This document shows, one piece after another, positions 51,157 through 57,436 of a DNA stretch of 57,436 bases. The DNA is taken from NCBI GenBank assembly GCA_017538105.1, contig JAFYJN010000065.1:1-57436 (forward strand), read 5' to 3'. A program made the position numbers and the translations under genes. The notes under the pieces were generated by a model, which worked only from the letters and a program-made list of their open reading frames with translations, was not told the origin of the DNA and did no database searches. The DNA is from Prevotella sp. Lineage in GTDB: Bacteria > Bacteroidota > Bacteroidia > Bacteroidales > Bacteroidaceae. Each line of letters starts with the position of its first letter. Positions within the stretch are counted from its first letter, which is position 1.

Positions 51157-51226
51157 GAACACTAAACACTCAACACTAAACACTAAACACTAAACACTCA
51201 ACACTAAACGCTCAACACTAAACAAT
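51157..51226 (+). repeat. Heptamer array upstream of cobT
   Basis: Ten units in register: gaacact, aaacact, caacact, aaacact three times, caacact, aaacgct, caacact, aaacaat. The family is the reverse complement of the gtgttta/gtgttga family at 28451. The ATG of cobT follows after 6 bases. Confidence 0.85.
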
Positions 51227-51232
51227 CAAGAA

Positions 51233-52300
51233 ATGAGGGAATACGATATAAGAAGGGTGGACCGCAGTATGGAGGCTGCGATACGCGACAAGATCAACAA
51301 CCTGAACAAGCCAAAAGGCTCATTGGGTATGTTGGAGACGTTGGCGCTACAGGTGTGCTTGGTACAGCAGACTCTGGAGCCACGATTGTCGCATCCCTGC
51401 CATTTGCTTTTGGGTGGCGACCATGGCATCGAACGGGAGGGCGTGAGCGTGTCGCCGCGCGAAGTGACGTGGCAACAGATGGTAAATTTCACCTGTGGCG
51501 GCGGCGGCGTGAACATGTTCTGCCGCCAGCACGGTTTCGACCTGCAGATCATTGATGTAGGCGTGGACCATGACCTGAGCGGTGTGGAAGGCATCGTGGA
51601 CAAGAAGATTGCCCGTGGTACCCATAATTTCCTCTATGAAGCCGCGATGAGCGAAGAGGAGCTGGAGCGTTCGCTGTCCATCGGTACCGAGTTGGTTGAC
51701 GGCTGCATCGACAAAGGCTGCAACATTCTCTGTTTGGGAGAGATGGGCATCGCGAACACCTCGCCCTCAAGTATCTGGATGTCGGAGATGGGCAGACTTC
51801 CCTTGGACGACTGTATCGGTGCCGGTGCCGGTCTCGACAATGCGGGTATCATTAGGAAACGTGATGTCTTACGCCGTGCCGTGGAGCGTTACCATGACGA
51901 GTTGTCTGCTGCGAGGATCACCGAAGAGCGAGAACGACTATGGTTTTGCGTTCGTCAGTTTGGCGGTTATGAGATGACCACCGCCATTGGTACCATGTTG
52001 CGTGCCGCTGAACGGGAAATACTCATTATGGTGGACGGTTTCATCATGACCGCATCGATGTTGGCCGCCTCGCGTCTCTACCCCGCCGTGCTCGACTACG
52101 CCATCTTCTGCCATTGCGGCGATGAAAGCGGGCATGCCAGGATGCTCGCACTGATGGACGCCCATCCCCTGTTGCGTTTGGGATTACGTCTGGGCGAGGG
52201 TACGGGAGCCCTGTGTGCTTACCCCCTTATTGACAGTTCTGTTAGGATGATGAACGAGATGAACAATTTTGACCATGCGCATATCACTAAATACTTCTAA
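51233..52300 (+). CDS. cobT: Nicotinate-nucleotide--dimethylbenzimidazole phosphoribosyltransferase
   Basis: 355 residues. CobT motifs: LNKPKGSLGMLE at the N-terminus, LGGDHGIEREGVSVSPREVT, and LGEGTGA near the C-terminus with the catalytic Glu. It makes alpha-ribazole phosphate for the lower ligand. No signal peptide. Length matches the family. The next gene starts inside it. Confidence 0.93.
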   Translation: MREYDIRRVDRSMEAAIRDKINNLNKPKGSLGMLETLALQVCLVQQTLEPRLSHPCHLLLGGDHGIEREGVSVSPREVTWQQMVNFTCGGGGVNMFCRQHGFDLQIIDVGVDHDLSGVEGIVDKKIARGTHNFLYEAAMSEEELERSLSIGTELVDGCIDKGCNILCLGEMGIANTSPSSIWMSEMGRLPLDDCIGAGAGLDNAGIIRKRDVLRRAVERYHDELSAARITEERERLWFCVRQFGGYEMTTAIGTMLRAAEREILIMVDGFIMTASMLAASRLYPAVLDYAIFCHCGDESGHARMLALMDAHPLLRLGLRLGEGTGALCAYPLIDSSVRMMNEMNNFDHAHITKYF

Positions 52301-53069
52301 ATGGTACCAGAACATCTGGGCCGCCATGATTTTCTTCACGCGCCTACCTTTCTGGCGCCTGTACCAACCGCCCCACGACAGTTACAGAGCCGTGGTGGAG
52401 TTCTGGCCCTTGACGGGGTGGCTCACTTCCGCCATCATGGCCGCCACCCTCTATTTCGGAGCAATGGTGTTCCCGCTACCCCTGGCCATCGTGCTGGCCA
52501 TTATCATGCGCACGTTGGTTACCGGTGCGCTGCATGAAGACGGACTGGCCGACTTCATCGACGGTTTTGGCGGAGGCGGTGGTAGCCGCGAACGCATTTT
52601 AGAAATCATGAAAGACTCGCACATCGGCACCTATGGCGTGTTGGGACTCATCGGTTACGAGGCATTGTTATTTTGGGCCTTGTATTCATTGGGCAGTGCC
52701 GAGTTGGCCGCCCTGGCCATCATCGCCGCCGACCCCTACAGCAAGATGCTCTCCGGACAGTTGATACAGATGATGCCTTACGCCCGACGTGCCGAAGATG
52801 CCAAGAACAAGGTGGTGTACCGCAAAGTGAGCATCGTTTCCGGCATCTTTCTTGCCATTCAAGGGCTATTGCCTGGATTGGTGGTGTTGCTATTTACCCC
52901 GTTGGGGGCGATGGGCCATTGGGAACTGCTCATATTCGTACCCTGTCTGGTGATGTATTTTCTGTATTTGCTCATCTGGCGCAAACTGCATGGATACACA
53001 GGTGATTGTTGTGGAGCCGTGTGTTTGTTGGTGGAGTTGAGCGTGTACGTTTGTTTGACCTCCCCCTAA
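52275..53069 (+). CDS. cobS: Adenosylcobinamide-GDP ribazoletransferase (cobalamin synthase)
   Basis: 264 residues from MRISLNTSKW, overlapping cobT by 26 bases. A membrane protein with several hydrophobic segments and the CobS motif ALHEDGLADFIDGFGGGG near 85. It joins adenosylcobinamide-GDP and alpha-ribazole (phosphate). Its last residues (LTSP) and stop codon lie inside a CCCTCCC element. No cobC phosphatase follows; the place where it is commonly found holds a 256-base octamer array. Confidence 0.88.
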   Translation: MRISLNTSKWYQNIWAAMIFFTRLPFWRLYQPPHDSYRAVVEFWPLTGWLTSAIMAATLYFGAMVFPLPLAIVLAIIMRTLVTGALHEDGLADFIDGFGGGGGSRERILEIMKDSHIGTYGVLGLIGYEALLFWALYSLGSAELAALAIIAADPYSKMLSGQLIQMMPYARRAEDAKNKVVYRKVSIVSGIFLAIQGLLPGLVVLLFTPLGAMGHWELLIFVPCLVMYFLYLLIWRKLHGYTGDCCGAVCLLVELSVYVCLTSP

Positions 53070-53076
53070 CCCCTTA
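53059..53076 (+). repeat. Truncated CCCTCCC element at the cobS stop
   Basis: acctccccctaacccctt supplies the last codons and stop of cobS, and its right half is replaced by the octamer array that starts at 53077. Confidence 0.6.
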
Positions 53077-53332
53077 GTTGTTTGGTCGTTTGGTCGTTTA
53101 GTTGTTTGGTCGTTTGGTCGTTTGGGCGTTTAGTCGTTTAGTTGTTTGGTCGTTTAGTTGTTTGGTCGTTTGGGCGTTTGGGCGTTTAGTCGTTTAGTTG
53201 TTTGGTCGTTTAGTTGTTTGGTCGTTTGGTCGTTTGGTCGTTTGGTTGTTTGGTTGTTTAGTTGTTTGGTCGTTTAGTTGTTTGGCTGTTTGGTTGTTAA
53301 GTTGATTAGCTGTTTGGCTGTTTGGTTGTTAA
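53077..53332 (+). repeat. 32-unit octamer array
   Basis: 256 bases in perfect 8-base register: gttgtttg, gtcgtttg, gtcgttta, ggcgttta, gctgtttg, gttgttaa and similar. All 32 units keep the length and differ by single substitutions at positions 2-3 and 8. It fills most of the gap between cobS and blaI. The rest of that gap (53333-53551) holds the blaI promoter and a second octamer array. Confidence 0.95.
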
Positions 53333-53363
53333 ATTCATTAAAAACTACTTAATTTTATTTAAT

Positions 53364-53403
53364 AACTAATCTTTTTAGTTGATTACATAAATACTTTTAG
53401 TTA
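53364..53403. promoter_or_regulatory. Candidate BlaI-type operator region
   Basis: AACTAA (53364-53369) and TTAGTT (53375-53380) form an inverted repeat; cttttagtta recurs at 53394-53403, about two helical turns on and overlapping the promoter. Suggestive only. Confidence 0.35.
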
Positions 53404-53410
53404 TATTTGC
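53402..53410 (+). promoter_or_regulatory. -7 promoter element of blaI
   Basis: TATATTTGC matches TAnnTTTGC; the leader of about 135 bases contains the octamer array at 53440. Confidence 0.6.
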
Positions 53411-53439
53411 ACTCGATAAGACGCGCAATGATTGAATAA

Positions 53440-53479
53440 GTAGTTAAGGAGTTAAGAAGTTAAGGAGTTAAGAAGTTAA
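53440..53479 (+). repeat. Octamer array in the blaI leader
   Basis: gtagttaa, ggagttaa, gaagttaa, ggagttaa, gaagttaa in register, then gccaatacc. The same ending follows the gaagttaa units at 45098. Confidence 0.8.
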
Positions 53480-53551
53480 GCCAATACCTTGCTATTAACG
53501 ATGCTTTTAACTTGTCAACTCGTCAACTAATAAAATGAAAGATTAAGCCAA

Positions 53552-53920
53552 ATGAAGAAACTGACAAATAAGGAAAAAGAGATCATGGACCTGTACTGGA
53601 AACATGGAGCCATGTTCGTTCGGGAGTTGCTCGACCATTACGAGGAGCCGAAGCCCCATTTCAACACTCTCTCCACGATGGTGAGACTGTTGGAGAAGAA
53701 CGGCTTTCTGGGTCACCGTCAATACGGCAACACCTACCAATATTTCCCCCTCGTGAGCGAGAAGGAATACGGCGAGCGCAGCATCGCCCATGTCATCTCC
53801 AGCTACTTCAACAATTCCTACATGAATGCCGTCTCGGCTTTTGTGAAGGAAGAGAAGATTTCGGTAGAAGAGCTACGCCAACTCATCGACGAGATAGAGA
53901 AGGCGAATGCCCGTAATTAA
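53552..53920 (+). CDS. blaI: BlaI/MecI/CopY-family transcriptional repressor
   Basis: 122 residues. Winged-helix domain (about 5-75: NKEKEIMDLYWKHGAMFVRE, NTLSTMVRLLEKNGFLGH) and C-terminal dimer helices. Such repressors are removed by proteolysis after a signal from a BlaR1-type receptor, and here that receptor gene follows 20 bases downstream. Control of its own operon is likely. The target beyond it is unknown; no beta-lactamase is nearby. Confidence 0.9.
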   Translation: MKKLTNKEKEIMDLYWKHGAMFVRELLDHYEEPKPHFNTLSTMVRLLEKNGFLGHRQYGNTYQYFPLVSEKEYGERSIAHVISSYFNNSYMNAVSAFVKEEKISVEELRQLIDEIEKANARN

Positions 53921-53940
53921 CCATTCTTTTTCTTTTACCT

Positions 53941-55686
53941 ATGCTTGAATTTCTCATCTACGACCTCAAGGCAGCCTGTCTGATAGCCATATTCTACATG
54001 TTCTATCGGCTTTTGTTGGCAAAAGAGACGCTGCACCGGCTGAACCGCATCGTTCTGTTGGTCACCGCCCAGCTGTCGTTCGTGTTGCCGCTGTGTGTGT
54101 TCACCATCCATCGCGAGGTGGCCGTGCAACCCGTGGCCGACATCCAGATTGGTGGTTTGCAGATGGAGGTCTTAGATGAAGGTGCAGGTTCGCATTGGTG
54201 GTTAACCGCATTGGCGGCGTTGTTCATCGCCGGTGCCGCAATAACCCTTTTGCGTTCACTGTATGCCGTCATTCAAGTTGTCAGACTCATCAAGAAGAGC
54301 GAGAAGCATCCCCAGAACGACGGTACTGTCATCGTGGTCAGCGACCGCGTGGACTCACCATTCAGTTGGATGCGTTACATAGTTATGAGCCGTAGTGACT
54401 ACGCCTCGCACGATGCCGCTATCCTCGCTCATGAGCGTGGCCACATCCGCCGTCATCACTCGTGGGATGTGGTGTTCACCGACCTCGTCACGCCCCTGCA
54501 GTGGTTCAACCCCGCGATATGGATGCTCAGGTCCGACCTGCGTTCCATTCACGAGTACGAAGCCGACCAGGAGGCACTCTCTCAAGGCATCAACGCGCGT
54601 CAATATCAATTATTGTTAGTAACCAAGTCGTTGTCCACGGTCAGGTACTGCGTGGCCAACGGTATCAGTCACAGTACCCTCAAAAAACGAATCACCATGA
54701 TGTTGAAAAATCAATCAAATGCGATGCGTGGCATGAAAGTGCTGTTCGTATTGCCCATCATAGCCATTTCCTTAGCCCTGAATGCCAAAACCGAGACCAC
54801 CTATCTGATGGCGGACAACTCTGACGGGGCTGTAACATCCACTGCCCTACCCGACGGTACCTCTCCTGTAACACAAGAAGCCATATCGGTGGATGACGGT
54901 GACTATCTCTACATTGTCGATGGCAAGCAGATGACCGACATCAGCGGCATACCATCGAGTGACATCCAGAGCATGACAGTATTGAAAGGCGAGAAGGCCC
55001 GTCTTTTGGGTTACTCGCGCAATGTGGTCATCGTGAAACTGAAGAAGAGTAACCAAGCGACAGGGGAATTTTCTTCCTCCGAGGATGCTCTACCGATTTT
55101 CGATGTTTGCGAACAGATGCCCGAATATCCCGGCGGCATGTCGGAGATGATGAGATACATGATTGAAAACGTCCGCTATCCGAAGGAAGCCTTTGAGGCC
55201 AATGTGCAAGGACGTGTGTTGGTGCAGTTCATCGTGAACGAGACAGGTGAGGTGAGCGACGCCTGCGTTGTGCAGGGCGTGGAGGAGCATCTGGACAAGG
55301 AGGCGTTGCGTGTCATCAGTTCGATGCCCAACTGGACTCCTGGCAAGCAAGGGGGCAAGGCTGTGAAGGTGAAATACACCATCCCCGTGTCATTCATGTT
55401 GGCGGGTGATGACACCCCGAAGCAGCAAGATAAAGGTGCTGATGTTCAGACCATGGAAACGACGGTGAAGATTGACAATGGCGACACCAGCGGAAAGACT
55501 ATTCGCGCCATCATGATCGACACCAGCGACAAAGACATGAAGACCGAAGTCTATATTGACGATGTGGAGACGAGCATGGAAGCATTGACAGCCACGCCGC
55601 CAACATCCATTGACCATATTTCGGTGGACTCGAAGTCGGAAGGTGGCGAGAAGGCCCGCGTGATTAGGGTGTATACGAAGAAGTAG
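53941..55686 (+). CDS. M56 (BlaR1-like) membrane peptidase fused to a TonB C-terminal domain
   Basis: 581 residues. Three or four N-terminal transmembrane helices, with the zinc site HERGH in AILAHERGHIRRHH near 160-172. A fourth hydrophobic stretch (FVLPIIAISLAL) is followed by an extracytoplasmic part with a plug-like segment (TDISGIPSSDIQSMTVLKG) and a TonB_C domain (about 400-480: YPGGMSEMMRYMIENVRYP). It lacks the penicillin-binding domain of BlaR1. This M56-TonB form is frequent in Bacteroidetes with BlaI. It should sense an envelope signal and cleave or release BlaI. Confidence 0.9.
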   Translation: MLEFLIYDLKAACLIAIFYMFYRLLLAKETLHRLNRIVLLVTAQLSFVLPLCVFTIHREVAVQPVADIQIGGLQMEVLDEGAGSHWWLTALAALFIAGAAITLLRSLYAVIQVVRLIKKSEKHPQNDGTVIVVSDRVDSPFSWMRYIVMSRSDYASHDAAILAHERGHIRRHHSWDVVFTDLVTPLQWFNPAIWMLRSDLRSIHEYEADQEALSQGINARQYQLLLVTKSLSTVRYCVANGISHSTLKKRITMMLKNQSNAMRGMKVLFVLPIIAISLALNAKTETTYLMADNSDGAVTSTALPDGTSPVTQEAISVDDGDYLYIVDGKQMTDISGIPSSDIQSMTVLKGEKARLLGYSRNVVIVKLKKSNQATGEFSSSEDALPIFDVCEQMPEYPGGMSEMMRYMIENVRYPKEAFEANVQGRVLVQFIVNETGEVSDACVVQGVEEHLDKEALRVISSMPNWTPGKQGGKAVKVKYTIPVSFMLAGDDTPKQQDKGADVQTMETTVKIDNGDTSGKTIRAIMIDTSDKDMKTEVYIDDVETSMEALTATPPTSIDHISVDSKSEGGEKARVIRVYTKK

Positions 55687-55760
55687 GCCTCCCCCTGGCC
55701 CCCTCCAGTAGAGGGGGGGGGGGGAAAGCCTCCCCCTGACCCCCTCCAAAAGAGGGAGAA
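55687..55760 (+). repeat. Two CCTCCCCC elements with a 12-G run
   Basis: gcctccccctggccccctcc...gagg, then 12 consecutive G (55713-55724), then gcctccccctgaccccctccaaaagaggg. They follow the M56-TonB stop at once. Confidence 0.7.
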
Positions 55761-55768
55761 TAGGCCTC

Positions 55769-55806
55769 CCGCAGCCCACTCCAAAAATAGTGGGCTGCGG
55801 TGTTTA
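55769..55806 (+). terminator. Intrinsic terminator of blaI-M56
   Basis: A perfect 12-bp stem ccgcagcccact/agtgggctgcgg with an 8-base loop and following tgttta. The rest of the gap to 56122 contains a weaker hairpin (55916-55943) and two promoters. Confidence 0.75.
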
Positions 55807-56003
55807 TAACAATAATGTAAGGAATACTATGAAGAGCAAATAGATAATGCCAAACCACCAAAGAAAATGACGCAAAAATTGCGACGTTATCAATGACAAA
55901 TCATCGAATCCCCACTAAAAACCGACAAAAAAGCTGGTTTTTCTTTTAACCGAGACCTTTTATTCCTGCAAAGCACCTCATGGATTATAATCGGAATTTA
56001 TTG

Positions 56004-56012
56004 TAATTTTGC
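56004..56012 (+). promoter_or_regulatory. Upstream -7 element of the mntA-hepT pair
   Basis: TAATTTTGC, 111 bases before the mntA ATG; a second possible start for transcription. Confidence 0.4.
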
Positions 56013-56075
56013 AGAAAATTCCGGAAAAACAATTCAAAAAAAGAGAATTAAATGTCTTTTATAACAAAAAAAATG

Positions 56076-56084
56076 TATATTTGC
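56076..56084 (+). promoter_or_regulatory. -7 promoter element of mntA-hepT
   Basis: TATATTTGC, 39 bases before the ATG at 56123. Confidence 0.55.
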
Positions 56085-56122
56085 ACGGATATGACAAATA
56101 ATGACAAAATCATTGACTGATC

Positions 56123-56419
56123 ATGACAAACCTAGAAATCAAACAAACCATTGCTGATTACTTCAAATCACAACCTGTGAGCAAGGCATGGCTTTTCGGA
56201 TCATTTGCTCGTGGCGACCAACGATCTGACAGTGATGTGGACATTCTCATCAGTTTCATTCCTGGCACTAAATTGGGATTGAAATTTTTTGGAATGATCA
56301 TCGACTTGGAAGATAGATTGCAACGTCCGGTTGACCTCGTTGTAGAAGGAGACTTGTTGCCATTTGCGAAAAAGACAGCTGACATTGATAAAATTCTGAT
56401 TTATGAGAGAGGCAACTAG
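56123..56419 (+). CDS. mntA: MntA-type nucleotidyltransferase antitoxin
   Basis: 98 residues, minimal nucleotidyltransferase: LFGSFARGDQRSDSDVDILI (GSx10DxD) near 25-44 and RPVDLVVEGD with the third Asp near 72. In MntA/HepT pairs this protein AMPylates the HepT toxin and so inactivates it. It overlaps hepT by 17 bases, typical of such pairs. Codon usage is A+T-rich, fitting transfer. Confidence 0.9.
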   Translation: MTNLEIKQTIADYFKSQPVSKAWLFGSFARGDQRSDSDVDILISFIPGTKLGLKFFGMIIDLEDRLQRPVDLVVEGDLLPFAKKTADIDKILIYERGN

Positions 56420-56738
56420 AGACAAGGACAGGTTGGAGCATATGCTTGAAGCTATAGAGAACGTGAATTCTTATACTGAAGGTATAAGCAAGGAAATGCT
56501 CGCCTCTGATAAGCTACGCCTTCATGCTTGTGTATATAATGTACAAATTATTGGCGAAGCTGTATACAAGCTCACACAGGATTTCAAAGACAACCATCCC
56601 GAGACACCATGGCGAATGATTGAAAAGATGCGCCACATTCTTGTACATGATTATTATCAAATCAACTTTAATATTCTCTGGCAAGTCATTGAGGATGATT
56701 TGCCTAATCTAAAAGAACAGATTTCGGCATATATTTAG
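56403..56738 (+). CDS. hepT: HepT-type RNase toxin (DUF86)
   Basis: 111 residues, all-helical. The Rx4HxY catalytic motif is present as RHILVHDYY near 80-88. HepT is a HEPN ribonuclease toxin, held off by MntA. The pair appears intact. Its stop is followed in the same frame by a fragment of another antitoxin. Confidence 0.9.
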   Translation: MREATRDKDRLEHMLEAIENVNSYTEGISKEMLASDKLRLHACVYNVQIIGEAVYKLTQDFKDNHPETPWRMIEKMRHILVHDYYQINFNILWQVIEDDLPNLKEQISAYI

Positions 56739-56849
56739 GAAGAACACTCATTCACTAATAAGCCTATCGCAAAGCCCACCGTAGCGCAGTTAATACAGTT
56801 GTCGCTCGAAAAGAAAAAGATGACCCAGACGCAGTTGGCTTGTTTCTGA
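56739..56849 (+). pseudogene. HigA-like antitoxin remnant, 36 codons
   Basis: In frame right after the hepT stop, 36 codons read EEHSFTNKPIAKPTV, then AQLIQLSLEKKKMTQTQLACF before a TGA. This is the linker and first helix of HigA-type XRE antitoxins. No start codon and no second half of the HTH are present. The break lies at GTTGGC (56834-56839), which is shared with the SUMF1 remnant on the other strand. Confidence 0.7.
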
Positions 56850-57100
56850 CCCACGGGGTGGGTCTTGCCGCTGTTGCCATCATACCAAGCCACGGAGCCG
56901 AGGTCGTTGCTGCCCGCATATTTGTAGCCACGGCTCTTGCTGCCCCCGCGCGAGGCATATTCCCTTTCCGCCTCCGTGGGAAGGCGGAAAGGGCGGCCGG
57001 TGAGTTGGTTCAACTTCGTGATGAACTGCTGGCAGTCATTCCATGACACTTCTTCCACGGGAAGGTTTGAACCCTTGAAGAACGAAGGGTTAGTGCCCAT
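56834..57100 (-). pseudogene. SUMF1 / formylglycine-generating-enzyme-like remnant
   Basis: The minus frame reads MGTNPSFFKG, EVSWNDCQQFITKLNQLTG, RPFRLPTEAEREYASRGG and GSVAWYDGNSGKTHPVGQKQAN, typical of the SUMF1 middle. The usual EAEWEYA reads EAEREYA. The sequence breaks after QKQAN where ELGLYDMSGNVWEW should follow, and there is no N-terminal half. The upstream border runs into the 3' end of the ATPase gene. Confidence 0.75.
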
Positions 57101-57436
57101 TAAATAGTTCCTCCATCGTAATAGGTATCGGTGATATTTCTGAATACATATTCTCATTGAGTCCGTATGTGGTGACGAGGCTTACTTGGATACCACCTTT
57201 GTGACCAGTTTCTTTTTGGAAGGTTTCCATACGCCGAACGATATTTCTATACTCTTTCTCATCAAGGGTATAGTCATCTTTTGAATATTTCATCTCACAG
57301 ATAGTAACGATACCGTCAGCGCGGTCTATAACCAAGTCAATTTGAACGGCAGGTTGGCTATTCTGACTGCGCCATGCATAGTATTCATGCCTGATGGCGT
57401 CAAGTCGCAAGCCATGTACAATCTGCCTTACATGCC
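57090..57436 (-). CDS. DUF234-type AAA ATPase, C-terminal part (runs off the window)
   Basis: Partial; the frame stays open to the window edge (HVRQIVHGLRLDAIRHEYYAW). The visible part has the PD-(D/E)xK-like core of archaeal-type ATPases with a DUF234 C-domain: VQIDLVIDRADGIVTICEMK and ITMEELF at the end. The three last residues (NGH) and the stop are read from the SUMF1 remnant, so the end of the gene marks a recombination joint. The ATPase domain must lie outside the window. Confidence 0.8.
   Translation of the reverse strand, partial: HVRQIVHGLRLDAIRHEYYAWRSQNSQPAVQIDLVIDRADGIVTICEMKYSKDDYTLDEKEYRNIVRRMETFQKETGHKGGIQVSLVTTYGLNENMYSEISPIPITMEELFNGH

Noticed and set aside
53077-53332. Possible CRISPR array
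   Set aside because: The 8-base units are contiguous with no spacers and no cas genes are near; it is a simple tandem array.
55713-55724. Run of 12 G as a phase-variation tract
   Set aside because: It lies in non-coding repeat DNA after the M56 stop and before the terminator, so a length change would not switch a gene.

Overview
The window looks like chromosomal DNA from a Bacteroidales bacterium, most likely Prevotellaceae (Prevotella in the broad sense). The evidence is many Bacteroidetes-type promoters (-7 TAnnTTTG with a -33 TTG/TTTG about 20 bases upstream), almost no Shine-Dalgarno sequences, M56-TonB and OmpA-type envelope proteins, a Prevotella-like sorting-type C-terminus, a secreted family 3 glycosidase with a PA14 insert, and CCCTCCC-type dispersed repeats. 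The genus is inferred; I ran no database search.

Layout. 1-6 kb (minus): PafA-like phosphatase, patatin lipase, then trmH - mtaB - glycosyltransferase. 6-20 kb: a NADase-type glycan-binding protein, an acyl-CoA ligase with its XRE-cupin regulator, a 39-residue gene with its own promoter and terminator, two exported proteins of unknown function, the GH3 glycosidase, an HD hydrolase, a tiny HExxH membrane protein, an OPT transporter, and tetR - fabG - rluA. 20-29 kb: an exported WG-repeat-like protein, initiator tRNA-fMet, DUF805, and a minus operon of two GYF-CD225 proteins, a DUF2752 protein and a very large exported TPR-CHAT protease-like protein. 29-37 kb (plus): M24 and C1B peptidases, a lipoprotein, recJ and recQ. 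37-42.3 kb: an A+T-rich island with a catalytic-His-lacking Fic protein, a complete DpnII/MboI-type GATC restriction-modification operon, a DpnD-like protein and a zinc-binding protein. 42-49 kb (minus): branched-chain amino acid genes ilvD-ilvB-ilvN-acyl-ACP thioesterase, with ilvC on its own promoter. 49-55.7 kb: OmpA, cobU-cobT-cobS, blaI and an M56-TonB receptor. 55.7 kb to the end: an intact MntA/HepT toxin-antitoxin pair followed by fused remnants of a HigA antitoxin and a SUMF1 protein, and the 3' part of a DUF234-type ATPase.

The most unusual property is not a gene. Nearly half of the intergenic gaps hold short tandem arrays with a fixed unit of 7, 8, 9 or 10 bases. Units differ by substitutions but almost never by insertions or deletions. 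Each array has its own consensus, several are related to one another (one family occurs in opposite orientations), and arrays often run from the stop codon of one gene to the start codon of the next. A second family, pyrimidine-rich CCCTCCC elements, is interspersed with them and has supplied the C-terminal codons of cobU and cobS. These two repeat systems are the best candidates for something undescribed, followed by the secreted CHAT operon and the long fold-back element inside the restriction locus.
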